A stretch of DNA of 64,000 nt. Origin: Streptomyces fumigatiscleroticus. GTDB taxonomy: Bacteria; Actinomycetota; Actinomycetes; Streptomycetales; Streptomycetaceae. The notes under the pieces are model-generated. The model worked only from the letters and a program-made list of their open reading frames with translations, made no database searches and was not told the DNA's origin. Both the position numbers and the translations under genes were made by a program. Below are positions 53,013-62,519 of the stretch, piece by piece. Every line of letters begins with the position of its first letter. The first letter of the stretch is position 1. The stretch lies in NCBI RefSeq assembly GCF_014647975.1, contig NZ_BMQF01000008.1, positions 124,001-188,000 of the forward strand, in the 5' to 3' direction.

Positions 53013-54521
53013 TCAGCGGGCCGCCTCCTCGGGCCGGGCGGCGACGGCACGGGTGAAGTGCAGTTCGGGATCGGTGACGCTGTCGGCCCGCATCAGCTTG
53101 ACGTCGCCGTGGTAGCTCATCGAGGTCAGCCAGGGCATCCGGTCGCCCTGGCGCGGCAGTTGGTCGACGACGCGCCGGATGTAGCCGGCACCGAAGTCGA
53201 GGAACGGCCGGGTCTCCATCGCCGGATCGGCCACCTCGGGACGGCACACGTCGTACCCGTGGGCGTCCATGTGGGCCAGCAGCCGGCAGAAGTGCTCGCA
53301 GAGCAGGCCGACCTTGAGCGTCCAGGAGGAGTTGGTGTAGCCGATCGCGAAGGAGAAGTTCGGTACGCCGGACAGCATCATGCCTTTGTAGGCGACATGG
53401 TCGGGCAGGTGCACCGGCGTGCCGTCGACCGTCATCGGGATGCCGCCGAACGCCTGGACGTTCAGCCCGGTGGCCGTGACGATGATGTCCGCCTCCAGCT
53501 CGCGGCCGGAGCGCAGCGAGACACCTTTCTCGGTGAAGGTGTCGATCCGGTCGGTCACGACCGAGGCGCTGCCGTTCTTGATGGCCTTGAACAGGTCCCC
53601 GTCCGGGACCGCGCACAGGCGCTGGTCCCACGGATCGTACGGCGGGTTGAAGTGCTCGTCGACCGGATAGCCCTCGGGCAGCTGCCTGCTGTTGATCCAC
53701 CGGATGATCCGGCGGGCGGCCTTCGGGCAGCGCCGGCAGAAGGCCCAGATCGCGCGCTGCTGGGCGATGTTCTTGCGCCGGGTCAGCGCGTGACCGCGTT
53801 CTTCGCCGAGGCAAGTGCGCAGGGCGTTGGCGAGGGGGTCCCTCTTCGGCACCGGCACGATGTAGGTCGGGGTCCGCTGGACCATCGTCACGTGTGCCGC
53901 GGTCCGTGCCATCGCCGGTACCAGGGTGACCGCCGTGGCACCGCTGCCGATCACCAGCACCCGCTTGCCGGCGTGGTCGAGGTCCTCGGGCCAGTCCTGC
54001 GGGTGCACGATCGGCCCGCCGAAACGTTCCCGGCCCTCGAAACGCGGGGTGAAGCCCTCGTCGTAGCGGTAGTAGCCCATCGCGCAGAACAGCCAGGCAC
54101 ACGTCAGCGTCGTCCGCTCGCCGGTGTCGGTGCGCTCGATCTCGACGGTCCACCGTGCCCGCTCGGTCGACCACGCCGCGGAGAGCACCTTGTGGTGGTA
54201 GCGGATGTGGGGGTCCAGGCCGTTCTCGGTCGCGGTCCGGCGCAGATACGCCAGGATCCGCGGCGCGGAGGCGATCGACTCCTGGTCCCGCCAGGGTGCG
54301 AACTCGTACCCGAAGGTGTGCAGGTCCGAGTCCGACCGGACACCCGGGTAGCGGAACAGGTCCCAGGTGCCGCCGGAGGCGGCGCGCGCCTCCAGGACGG
54401 CGAAGCTCTTCGACGGCAGCCCGGTCTTCAGATAGCGCGCGGCTCCGATGCCGGAGATCCCGGCACCCACGATCAGAACGTCCAGGTGCTCGACGGCGGG
54501 CGGGGCGGAGGCGGAGGACAT
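53013..54521 (-). CDS. Class B flavin monooxygenase, Baeyer-Villiger type
   Basis: 502-residue FAD/NADPH monooxygenase. FAD motif LIVGAGISGIGAARYL near the N-terminus; the BVMO fingerprint FxGxxxHxxxWP is intact as FGGPIVHPQDWP; the NADPH motif is LVIGSGATAVTLVP. Such enzymes insert oxygen next to ketones or oxidise soft heteroatoms. ATG 54521 is preferred (gggag six bases upstream); ATG 54557 would add 12 residues. It is divergent from a disrupted PucR-type regulator gene, so its control is probably altered. 52836-53012 holds no gene. Confidence 0.92.
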   Translation of the reverse strand: MSSASAPPAVEHLDVLIVGAGISGIGAARYLKTGLPSKSFAVLEARAASGGTWDLFRYPGVRSDSDLHTFGYEFAPWRDQESIASAPRILAYLRRTATENGLDPHIRYHHKVLSAAWSTERARWTVEIERTDTGERTTLTCAWLFCAMGYYRYDEGFTPRFEGRERFGGPIVHPQDWPEDLDHAGKRVLVIGSGATAVTLVPAMARTAAHVTMVQRTPTYIVPVPKRDPLANALRTCLGEERGHALTRRKNIAQQRAIWAFCRRCPKAARRIIRWINSRQLPEGYPVDEHFNPPYDPWDQRLCAVPDGDLFKAIKNGSASVVTDRIDTFTEKGVSLRSGRELEADIIVTATGLNVQAFGGIPMTVDGTPVHLPDHVAYKGMMLSGVPNFSFAIGYTNSSWTLKVGLLCEHFCRLLAHMDAHGYDVCRPEVADPAMETRPFLDFGAGYIRRVVDQLPRQGDRMPWLTSMSYHGDVKLMRADSVTDPELHFTRAVAARPEEAAR

Positions 54522-54646
54522 GGGCGGCTCCCGGCGGTGAGGTTCGGCTCCCTTCATGGTGGGAGCCGAGCCGGGCGACGCCTAGGAACAACCCGCACCA
54601 TGATTTCCGCCTCGGTGGTGCGGACTGCACTGCTACGGTGCGCTCC

Positions 54647-55427
54647 ATGTCCTGGAGTCCGCCCTCGCCCCGGATACGGAAGCTGATCCGCCAGGGAGCG
54701 GAGATCGCCGTCAACCCCCCGCCGGAGTGGCTCGCCGAGCTCGACGCGGCCACGCTGTCCGGGGAGACGAGGGAGCCGATCGCCGCGGATCCCGTTCTCG
54801 CCGCCGGGATGCGGCGGGCCAACCGGTCCAATCTGCTGCACTGGGCCGCGGCCAACATCCAGGCTCCGGGCGAACCGGTGCCCGCCAACGACGGCGACGC
54901 GCTCCGCGCCATCGCACGGGACATGGTGCGGCGCGGCCTGGACGAGCCCGCGCTCGACGCCTACCGCGTCGGCGAGAGCGTCGCCGTGCGCCTGTGGACC
55001 CGGATCGCCTGTTCACTCACCGCCGACCCCAAAGAACTGCGCGAACTGCTCGACGTGTCCCTGCGTTCCATCTCCGCCTTCATCGACGACACCGTCGCCG
55101 TCATCTCCGCACGTATGCGCGCCGAACGCGACGAACTCACCAGCGGCACGCACGCCGAACGCCGCGAGATCGTCGCCCTGCTGCTGGACGGCGCACCGAT
55201 CACACGCCGGCGCGCCGAGAGCCGCCTGGGTTACGCCCTGGACACCACGCACACCGCGGCCGTCGTCTGGGCCGACGACCCCGACGCCGACCTGCACCAC
55301 CTGGACCGCGCCGCCGACGCCCTCGCGGCCGCCGCCGGCCGGCCGCATCTGCTGAGTGTCACCGCCAGTGCCGCGACCCGCTGGGTGTGGGTCCACGGAC
55401 ACATCGACACCGAGCAGGTGCGGCCCT
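54647..55427 (+). pseudogene. 5' part of a PucR-type regulator, truncated
   Basis: A leaderless-style start (TACGGT seven bases before ATG 54647) opens a frame of about 260 codons with the N-terminal and middle regions of PucR/CdaR-type regulators (RDMVRRGLDEPALDAYRVGE; SISAFIDDTVAVISARMRAE; LGYALDTTHTAAVVWADDPD). It ends abruptly at about 55427, before the C-terminal helix-turn-helix that binds DNA, and is joined out of frame to a LysR fragment. It should not regulate. It is divergent from the monooxygenase gene it presumably once controlled. Confidence 0.8.
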
Positions 55428-55917
55428 GCCCGACCGCAGGGTCGACGCCCTCGTCGCCCGCACACCGCTGCCGATCCCGGACGACGAGCTGGACGTCACC
55501 GTCCTCTACGACGAACCCCGCTTCCTCCTCGTACCCGCCTCCCACCACCTCGCAGGCAAGGAGTCCGTCACCCTGGACGACCTCACCGACGAACCCTTCG
55601 TGGCCTGTGCCGGGATGGCCGCGTCGTGGACCGGTTTCTGGCGGCTCGATCCCCGTCCGGACGGCAGCCCGGCGCCACCCGGTCCACTGCTCGTCGACAC
55701 CTTCGAGGACAAGCTCGAAGCCGTCGCCGACGGGCGGGCGATCGCCCTGGTGCCGGCCGACGACCGGCGCTGCACACTCCGCGACGACCTCGCCACCGTC
55801 CCCGTCGAGGGAGTCGAGCCCTGCCAAGTGGTCGTCGCGACCCGCTCCGAAGACGCCAACCCGCTCGTCGCCCGCTTCCGCGCATCGGCGAAGAGCCTCC
55901 TCGTCCGCGAGACCTGA
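55427..55917 (+). pseudogene. 3' part of a LysR-type regulator (substrate-binding domain)
   Basis: In a different frame from the PucR fragment, about 160 codons read RRVDALVARTPLPIPDDELD, VTVLYDEPRFLLVPASHHLA and AVADGRAIALVPADD, matching the second half of LysR effector domains and ending at a normal TGA. The helix-turn-helix and first half are missing. It was probably fused to the PucR fragment by a deletion or recombination. Confidence 0.8.
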
Positions 55918-55962
55918 ACCGCATCGCACCGCTTCACAGCCTCGGTGCACGGGCCCCCGGGT

Positions 55963-57522
55963 TCAGAGGCCGGACACCGCGCCGCTCGCCGACAGTTCGT
56001 AGACGAGGGTGACCGTGCGGCGGCCGCCGGGCCGGAGCGTGACGTCCCAGCGGGCGATGCCGTCGGCGTCGACCGTGTCCGGCGCCGGGGAACAGGCCTT
56101 CTCGCGCAGCCGGATCTCCACCGCCGAGACCTCGGAGACCGGGATGCGCTCGCGCAGGACGACGACCTGGTCGCCCTGCTCGGCGGGCGCCGAGAAGCGG
56201 GACAGGTGCAGCCGGACGGTGCGGGTGATCGTGGTGCGCTGGGTCAGTGCCGCCGACTCGCGGAACTCCTCGGCGTGCCGTACCACCCGGTAGTCGTCAC
56301 GGCTGCCGAAGGCGAGTTCGGCGGGGGCGCCGGGAGCGGTGAAGTCCAGCGTGCCGCGGCCGGTGAACCCGCTGCCGCGGACCAGGTCCACGGGTCCGGC
56401 GAGCAGGGCGTGGCCGGACCGGTTGTCGAACCGCACCACCTGGGTGACCAGCGGGGACAGCTCGGGCGAGCAGGCGTACTCGCTGTCCGCGGCCGTGCTG
56501 AAGGCGGACACCGGCACCCGGTGGGCACGGCCGTCCGCGGGTACCGAGACGGTCGCGGACGAGGTCAGCACCCGTGTCTCGCCGCCGTCGTCCACTCCCG
56601 GCAGACCGAGCACCGGGAGCGGGCCGAGATCCCCGATCTCCTCTTCGCGCAGTTGGACGTCGACCGTACGGCGCTCCTCGGCGGAGCGTTCCCTGAGCGT
56701 CAGGCGGTCCTCGGTCAGCCGTGGCGGGTCGGTGGCCGACGCCGACCGGGCCGTGGACAGGGTCAGCCGTACGTCCGGCCAGTCCTCGCCGGTGCGCTGC
56801 CAGACCATCGCGTCCGTCTCCAGCGTCAGCGAGTCCCCGTCGAGCACCGCCCGGTAGACGGGGCGCCACAGCGCACACGGGGTGAGGTGGGTCAGGCGCA
56901 GCCCGACCGGTCCGGCGACCGCGCTCCGCACGGTCAGCTCGACATGGGCGACCAGCTCGGCGGGGTCCTCCTCGGCGAGGCCGAGGGTCCGCCGTGCCTC
57001 GCCGAGTTCGGCGTCGAGTGCGGTCAGCCGGGCCTCGGCGGTGCGGAGCCGCTCGGCGTGCACGTCGCGCTCGTCGTCCACCCGGTCCAGTTCGCTGTTC
57101 CAGCGGGACCGGTCGGTCTCCCCGGAGCCGGCGCCCTCGCCGATCTCCCGCAGCAGGTCGGCGGCGAGGCGGCCCAGCAGGTCGAGGCGGGTACGCAGCC
57201 GGTCGCGCCGCTGTTCCAGCGCGCGGCGCTCGTCTTGAAGGGTGTGCACGCGCCGGCGCAGGGCGGAGTCGTCGGTGGACGGCAGCGGTCCGCGCGGTGT
57301 CCAGCCGCGGACGAGCCGTGCGTCCAGCACGGTCGCCGGGTGATCGGCGGTCAGCTCGGCGTGCACGGTACGGTCGACGGCCAGCGCGCTGACCGGTCCC
57401 AGGCGCAGCCGCTGGACGCCGGCCCGCAGGACGAGCTCGGCGGTGCGCTCGATGTGGGCGCGGTCCTCCAGGCAGGTGACGGCGGTGACGGGGAGGGGGA
57501 TCGGGTTCGGGGCCGTGGGCAT
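55963..57522 (-). CDS. DUF4139 (MuiA-type) protein, second of a pair
   Basis: 519-residue protein of the 'mucoidy inhibitor A' type: an N-terminal immunoglobulin-like domain (ERTAELVLRAGVQRLRLGPV), a long helical coiled-coil stretch about 95-175 (ERRALEQRRDRLRTRLDLLG), and the DUF4139 beta-rich region (ALWRPVYRAVLDGDSLTLET to the C-terminus). No signal peptide. It starts eight bases after the stop of the paralogous gene, with aggag overlapping that stop, so the two are one operon. Function unknown. Confidence 0.87.
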   Translation of the reverse strand: MPTAPNPIPLPVTAVTCLEDRAHIERTAELVLRAGVQRLRLGPVSALAVDRTVHAELTADHPATVLDARLVRGWTPRGPLPSTDDSALRRRVHTLQDERRALEQRRDRLRTRLDLLGRLAADLLREIGEGAGSGETDRSRWNSELDRVDDERDVHAERLRTAEARLTALDAELGEARRTLGLAEEDPAELVAHVELTVRSAVAGPVGLRLTHLTPCALWRPVYRAVLDGDSLTLETDAMVWQRTGEDWPDVRLTLSTARSASATDPPRLTEDRLTLRERSAEERRTVDVQLREEEIGDLGPLPVLGLPGVDDGGETRVLTSSATVSVPADGRAHRVPVSAFSTAADSEYACSPELSPLVTQVVRFDNRSGHALLAGPVDLVRGSGFTGRGTLDFTAPGAPAELAFGSRDDYRVVRHAEEFRESAALTQRTTITRTVRLHLSRFSAPAEQGDQVVVLRERIPVSEVSAVEIRLREKACSPAPDTVDADGIARWDVTLRPGGRRTVTLVYELSASGAVSGL

Positions 57523-57530
57523 GGTGGATG

Positions 57531-59624
57531 TCAGCTCCTGCGGTCGCCGCCGACCAGGGCCTTGCCGGCCGGAATACGGATCTCGTAGCCGCCGTGGAGG
57601 GCGGCGGTGGCACCGGCGGGCAGCTCCGCCCGCCAGACACGGGTGCCCGGGGCGTGGTGCTCTGCTCCCGCGTCGTCCTCGGGTGCCCTCCAGTCGGCCC
57701 GTTCCTCGATCCGGACGTCCGGTTCGGAGGTGACCGGTACCCGCTCGCGGACCTCGACGGTGACGGGCCCGGCCAGCCGGTTGACCAGCTCCACGTGGAC
57801 GCGGTGGTCGAGCACGGTGGTGTTGTTGCGCAGGCCCGCGGTCGACTCGCGCAGGTGGGTACGGCGGGTGACCCGGATGCCCTCGGCCGGCCCGAGCCCC
57901 ACCCGGCCGTCTCCGCCGGGGGCGAGCGTGGGCAGCGCGGTGGTCAGCAGGTAGTCGTCGTCGACGGTGACCTCGACCGGGCCGGCGAGCAGGGCCTGGT
58001 CGGTGGCGTTGGAGAGCACCAGCGTGGCGTGGACGGTCTGCTCCACGGACGGCACGCACAGGTACTCGGTGCGCAGACCGACCGGGATCCCGGTGACGGT
58101 GACGGTGTGCCAGGTGCCGTCCGAGGGGATGTCGGCGCGGGCGACGGCGTCGAAGCGGTGGTCGAAGGAGCCCGCCGACTCACGGGGCCGCACGGCGTGT
58201 GCGGGCAGGGGCAGCCCGGCCACCGCTTCGGCCCGGCGGCGGTACTCGGTCGCCACCGGATCGAAGGGCGCCCCGGGAAACAGTCTGCCTCGGCGATCGC
58301 CCTGCTCGTCGGGGCCGCTCAGAACGAGGGCGGCGTAGTCGAGTTCGGCGCCGCTCGGCCGCGGCGGACCGGCCGCCGGTGCCGGAGCGGGAGCCGGAAC
58401 CGGCGCAGGTGCCGGCGGACCGGCCGCCGAGACCGGCGGCGGGGGCGGCACGGCCCGGCCGGGAGCTGCGGGAGCCGCGGACGCTTTACGTCTGGTGAGG
58501 GGCATGGCACCCGGTGGCGACAGGACCGGCGGCGCGAGGTCGGGCATTCCGCCGCCGGGACCCGCGGGCATCGGGGGCGGCGCGCCGTAGCCCTGCGGGG
58601 CGGGCGGAGGAGGCGGTGGCGGAACGGGGCCGGCGTCGGAGCCGCCCACAGCGACGGGGACGGGAACCGCCCCGCCGGCCGTGGGTACGGCGTCCGGTGC
58701 GGGCCGAGGTCCTGCCGCGTCGTACCCGGCGAACAGGTCGGCGAGTCCCGCCGGGGGCTCCCGCCAGCCGGAAGGCGCGGGGGCGGGCTGACGGCGTCCG
58801 ATCCTGAGCGAGTGGAGCTTCGGCAGGCCGGTGCGGCGCCGCAGGTCGGCGGTGGCCAGGGCGACACGTACGCCGGTCCAGTCCTCTCCGGTGCGCTGGG
58901 CGACCGAGGCACGCAGCACCAGGCGGCCGGTGCCGTCGCCCTGACGGTGGGTGAGACGGTAGGCCGGCACCCAGACGGCGCCCGGCACTGCGTACTCGAG
59001 CTCCAGTTCCGCGTCACCGGTGCCGTCGAGGGTGAGCACCGCCGAGACCGTGGTCCGCACATGCTCCGGCGGTGCGTCGGTGGAGGCGCGGGCCAGTCGG
59101 TCCGCGGCGACGTCGAGGGCGTGCCCGGCGCGGCCGAGCGCCTCCTCCAGCTCGGCCAGGCGAGCGTGCAGGCGGGTCAGTCGCTCGTCGACGAAATCGG
59201 CGAGCTCCAGCCAGGCGTCGACCGGGGTGCGGCGGTGCGGATCCTCGCGTCCGCGGGCCGGGGGGACGGGGTGCAGAGCCGCGACCTCCTTGATCAGGCC
59301 CAGTTGCCGGTCCCGGCGTCCCTCGGCCGCCGCGTACTCCTCGCGCAGCCGCTCCACCTCGCGCCGCAGCTCGTCGGGCGCGTCGCCGCCCAGCGGCTCG
59401 GCGTCCACCTCCACCCGCACCTCGACGACGCGCACTGCGGCACCGTGAAGGACCCGGGCCCGCAGTGAGCCCGGCTCCAGCGCCCGGGGCAGTCCCGTCA
59501 CGCGGACCCGGCCGTCCGGCGGCACGGTGCCCCGGGCCAGACGGCTGCACACCGCGCCCTGCGCGTACACCACGACCGCATCGAGGGTCGACGCCCAACG
59601 ACTCTGTGCTCTCTCGGCCTTCAT
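57531..59624 (-). CDS. DUF4139 (MuiA-type) protein, first of a pair
   Basis: 697-residue paralogue of the downstream gene: N-terminal Ig-like domain (WASTLDAVVVYAQGAVCSRL), helical segment about 85-185, DUF4139 region split by a ~170-residue Pro/Gly/Ala-rich insert (about 290-430, with runs such as PPPPPPPAPQGYGAPPP), and a C-terminal beta domain (TWHTVTVTGIPVGLRTEYLC). The insert is probably disordered. No signal peptide or membrane helix. Operon with the following gene. Function unknown; homodimer or hetero-oligomer with its neighbour is likely but unproven. Confidence 0.87.
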   Translation of the reverse strand: MKAERAQSRWASTLDAVVVYAQGAVCSRLARGTVPPDGRVRVTGLPRALEPGSLRARVLHGAAVRVVEVRVEVDAEPLGGDAPDELRREVERLREEYAAAEGRRDRQLGLIKEVAALHPVPPARGREDPHRRTPVDAWLELADFVDERLTRLHARLAELEEALGRAGHALDVAADRLARASTDAPPEHVRTTVSAVLTLDGTGDAELELEYAVPGAVWVPAYRLTHRQGDGTGRLVLRASVAQRTGEDWTGVRVALATADLRRRTGLPKLHSLRIGRRQPAPAPSGWREPPAGLADLFAGYDAAGPRPAPDAVPTAGGAVPVPVAVGGSDAGPVPPPPPPPAPQGYGAPPPMPAGPGGGMPDLAPPVLSPPGAMPLTRRKASAAPAAPGRAVPPPPPVSAAGPPAPAPVPAPAPAPAAGPPRPSGAELDYAALVLSGPDEQGDRRGRLFPGAPFDPVATEYRRRAEAVAGLPLPAHAVRPRESAGSFDHRFDAVARADIPSDGTWHTVTVTGIPVGLRTEYLCVPSVEQTVHATLVLSNATDQALLAGPVEVTVDDDYLLTTALPTLAPGGDGRVGLGPAEGIRVTRRTHLRESTAGLRNNTTVLDHRVHVELVNRLAGPVTVEVRERVPVTSEPDVRIEERADWRAPEDDAGAEHHAPGTRVWRAELPAGATAALHGGYEIRIPAGKALVGGDRRS

Positions 59625-59822
59625 GTGCTCCGCCCCCGCCGTGTACGTGCCCGGTGCAGCTTACGCCGCGGCCGCGGTGGCGGTGCGGGCGGCGAGGAAG
59701 GCGGCGGTGGGGTCGGGGGTGGCCGGGGCGCAGGGCCACCATTCCGCGGCGGCACCCTGGCCTTACCCGTGGACCGAACGCGTCGGCCGGAAACGAGCTC
59801 CGGCCGGCGCGCCGGGCGATGC

Positions 59823-59842
59823 GCTGTGCTGTGCTGTGCTGT
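59823..59842. repeat. 5-bp tandem repeat (gctgt) x4
   Basis: Four copies of gctgt run up to the stop codon of the truncated hydrolase gene. The unit is not a multiple of three, so slippage would change the reading. The rest of 59625-59841 has no gene. Confidence 0.7.
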
Positions 59843-60366
59843 CAGCTCAGGTGCCGCATGAAGAACCGCAGCGAGCTGTCCACTTCGAAGGACGGCACCT
59901 CCCCGTGCCTGCCGGGGTTGGCGTGCAGCGTCTTCTCCGTCGAGGCCAGGGCGTCGAACAAGGCCAGGCTCCGTTCCCGCTCCACCATCTGGTCGTCCCA
60001 CTGGACCAGGAACTGCACCGGCACGGTGATCCGTGCGGCGTCCCCGGCCAGCCCGTGCACGCCGAGCAGGCCCAGTACCGCGGCACGGATCCGCGGCTCC
60101 GCGGCGATCAGCGGAACGCCGAGCCCGCAGCCCATCGACATGCCGCAGTAGCCCACCGGGCCGACGCCGACCTGGTCGAGGCGCTGGACGGCGGTCAGGA
60201 CCGCCCGCCGGTCCGCGACGGCCCGAGGGGCCGGACGACTGTGCATGGCGGCGACCGGCGCGCCCGGATTCTCACCGGCGGCCATGCCGGCCCGCATCTC
60301 GGCCGTGATCCGGCCGAACTCCTCGTCCTCGGGCCGGTCGCCGTGGTTCGGCGCGTCGATCGCCAC
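59842..60366 (-). pseudogene. Alpha/beta hydrolase lacking its N-terminus
   Basis: The frame begins at VAIDAPNHGDRPEDEEFGRI, which in complete homologues lies about 60-70 residues into the protein after the first strands and the oxyanion HGGG block. The nucleophile GYCGMSMGCGLG, acid VQWDDQMVERE and His NPGRHGEVP are present. GTG 60366 has no Shine-Dalgarno and nothing upstream restores the missing part, so it is probably a 5'-truncated remnant, though a short product cannot be excluded. Confidence 0.7.
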
Positions 60367-60556
60367 GCGGTGACGCCGCCCGACGACGTTTGGGAGGTGA
60401 GGCGCATCAGCGTTTCAGACCCTCCGGGATGCCTTGTGCGGGCGCTCCCTGGGCCAGCGGATGGACGTCTTCTCGCCGAGGCGGCACGCCCGGCGTTCGG
60501 ACCACTCGTCCCCATCGCCCGTCGCCCACGTTCTCGCGAGCGTCTCCGGCCGGTGC

Positions 60557-61186
60557 TCAGAATCCGGCGACGACCCGGAAGAGTGCGGGGTGGGCGATGG
60601 CGAAGCCGGGTGAGGTGGACAGACGCTGTGCGAAGCGGGAGTCGCCGACTGCTGTGCGCCATGCCTCGGGACCGTCCCAGTGCGCGATGTCGACCAGTTG
60701 GAAGCGGGTGTCCGGGTCCACCGCGCGGTGCAGCCGGCTGTCCCGGAAGCCGGGCGCCTTGCTCGTCGGCTCGGCACGGCTGAGCCAGTACGGCAGGAAC
60801 TCGTCGATCCGCTCGGCGGGGAGCTCGAAGGCGTTGACGAGGGTGATCTCCGGGTCGTCCCCCGGCCTGTCTTCCACCGCGCGGAGTTCGGCCGCCACCT
60901 GGTACCAGCCGCCGTGCACGGTGGCGTACTCGGCCGCGGTGGCTGCCGACGCGGTGAAGCCGGGATCCGCCAGCGCCTCGTCCCGTGCTTCGACGCTGTC
61001 CCAGTGCGCCACATTGACCAGACCGAGCCGGGTCTTCGGACGCAGTCTGCGGTGCAGCCGCGCATCCCGGAAACCGGGGGCGGTGTGGATCAGTCCGACG
61101 CGCTCCCGCCAGCGTGCGATGGACTCGTCTATCCGGTCCTCGGGCAGTTCCCACGCGTCGATCAGGGTGATTCCGTCATCAGTCAC
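60557..61186 (-). CDS. Protein with two antibiotic-biosynthesis-monooxygenase (ABM) domains
   Basis: 209-residue protein made of two similar ferredoxin-like ABM domains, about 5-95 (ITLIDAWELPEDRIDESIAR; APGFRDARLHRRLRPKTRLG) and 112-205 (ITLVNAFELPAERIDEFLPY; APGFRDSRLHRAVDPDTRFQ). The internal repeat is obvious from the matching L(I/V)xAxELPxxRIDE and APGFRDxRLHR blocks. ABM proteins are small cofactor-independent oxygenases or dimeric scaffolds. GTG 61186 is used; an in-frame GTG at 61213 is possible. Substrate unknown. Confidence 0.83.
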   Translation of the reverse strand: MTDDGITLIDAWELPEDRIDESIARWRERVGLIHTAPGFRDARLHRRLRPKTRLGLVNVAHWDSVEARDEALADPGFTASAATAAEYATVHGGWYQVAAELRAVEDRPGDDPEITLVNAFELPAERIDEFLPYWLSRAEPTSKAPGFRDSRLHRAVDPDTRFQLVDIAHWDGPEAWRTAVGDSRFAQRLSTSPGFAIAHPALFRVVAGF

Positions 61187-61289
61187 CGCACCATCGTGAA
61201 ACCTCGACCGCACTGGAGGTCGAGGCGATCCGCGGGCACGTCACCGGTGACCCCAAGGGGCCATGCCGCCCCCTCCTTCTCATGCCTGG

Positions 61290-62273
61290 TCAGCCGGGAA
61301 CGGGCTGCCACCGGTCCTTGCGTCCGGGGTCGATGCCGCTGAGCCACACCAGCGTTCCACCGATCAGGCCGGGCTTGTCCCGCGTCGCCAGGGCCGGGGC
61401 TTCGAGCATGTCGGCAGCCTCTTCCAGGTAGGTGACCAGGGTGTCGAGTTCCTCGTCGGGGGCCTCGTCGTAGCGGGACCAGCGGCCCAGGTAGCCGGTC
61501 TCGGCGTCCAGGTACAGGCCCGAGGTGCTGTCAGCCGGGCCGAGGGAGACGACCGGTATCCAGGTCGGCTTCCACACGGTGATCCGGTCGTCTTCGAGAC
61601 GGCCGGCGTTCGAGCTGTCCTGGTGAGCCTGGAGGTCCATCTTCAGTCGGTAGGCGGCGGCCACGGCCTCCAGGGTCATCAGGGCCCGGTTGCCGGGCAG
61701 GCATCCCCAGCCGTCGACCCCGTCGTCGCCCGCGGTCAGCAGCCACAGGACGTGCAGCTCGACAGGTATCCGAACGCCGAGGTCGCGTTCGAGGGCGGCG
61801 ATGGCGGCGGGGCCGGCACCGGCGCGGAGGGCGGCGCAGGACTCGGGGGCTCTGCGCCGGAGCCAGTCGGTGATGCGGTGCCAGGCGTCGGCGATCTGCC
61901 GTACGGTGATCGCGTCGGCGGCAGGATCGGCAGGCCGGCCCTGCTTCTGATGTCGGTCCTCGTCCGGAGTGGGCACAGCGGGTTCCGTGGGCACAGCGGG
62001 TTCCGCGGGCACAGCGGGTTCCGCGGACTCGACCGGCCGCACGTACCGGATCTCGATCCGGTCCGGCTCGCGGATGTAGCCGATGGCCAGGGCGGGGCAG
62101 TCCTCGACCATGTCGCCGTCGACCGTCACGGTCAGGATGCCGGGAATCCCCGATGGCCGGCCCATGTCCGGTTCGTCGGCCAGCCGGCCGGCCATCGCTT
62201 TCAGGGCGTAGGGGACACCGGCTCCGAGCTGGGCGGCGGTGGCGCGTACGAGCGGGTCGATCTCGACGTTCAC
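61290..62273 (-). CDS. SMI1/KNR4-family protein with N-terminal extension
   Basis: 327-residue protein. The C-terminal ~190 residues fit the SMI1/KNR4 fold: IADAWHRITDWLRRRAPESC, AALERDLGVRIPVELHVLWL and the GLYLDAETGYLGRWSRYDEA strands. The N-terminal ~90 residues (VNVEIDPLVRATAAQLGAGV) are a small separate domain joined by a linker with three copies of a VPAEPAVPTEPAVP-like repeat. SUKH proteins often act as immunity proteins or in cell-wall control. GTG 62273 follows ggaaggag by nine bases. No toxin gene is next to it. Confidence 0.8.
   Translation of the reverse strand: MNVEIDPLVRATAAQLGAGVPYALKAMAGRLADEPDMGRPSGIPGILTVTVDGDMVEDCPALAIGYIREPDRIEIRYVRPVESAEPAVPAEPAVPTEPAVPTPDEDRHQKQGRPADPAADAITVRQIADAWHRITDWLRRRAPESCAALRAGAGPAAIAALERDLGVRIPVELHVLWLLTAGDDGVDGWGCLPGNRALMTLEAVAAAYRLKMDLQAHQDSSNAGRLEDDRITVWKPTWIPVVSLGPADSTSGLYLDAETGYLGRWSRYDEAPDEELDTLVTYLEEAADMLEAPALATRDKPGLIGGTLVWLSGIDPGRKDRWQPVPG
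61965..62030. repeat. 18-bp tandem repeat inside the SMI1/KNR4 gene
   Basis: Three copies of gggcacagcgggttccg-type units encode the E-P-A-V-P-(A/T) repeat of the interdomain linker. Confidence 0.75.
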
Positions 62274-62519
62274 GGCTTGGTGCTCCTTCCTGGTCGGTGC
62301 TCGCTCGGACGGGTCCTGCCCTCGGGCTCCACCGCGACGTCCGTCGCCGCCCCATGCCGGCTCGGTCCGCCCGGACCGTCTTGACCAGCCCGCGCCCGGG
62401 TCAGGCGTGGTGGCCACGGCCACGACCGGCCCCGTGGCCAAGGGGGTGGCTCGCTCGTGCCGACCGCGTGTGATCGAGACCGCCACCGGTGGCATCACCG
62501 GTGGCGGTGCGGCCGACGC

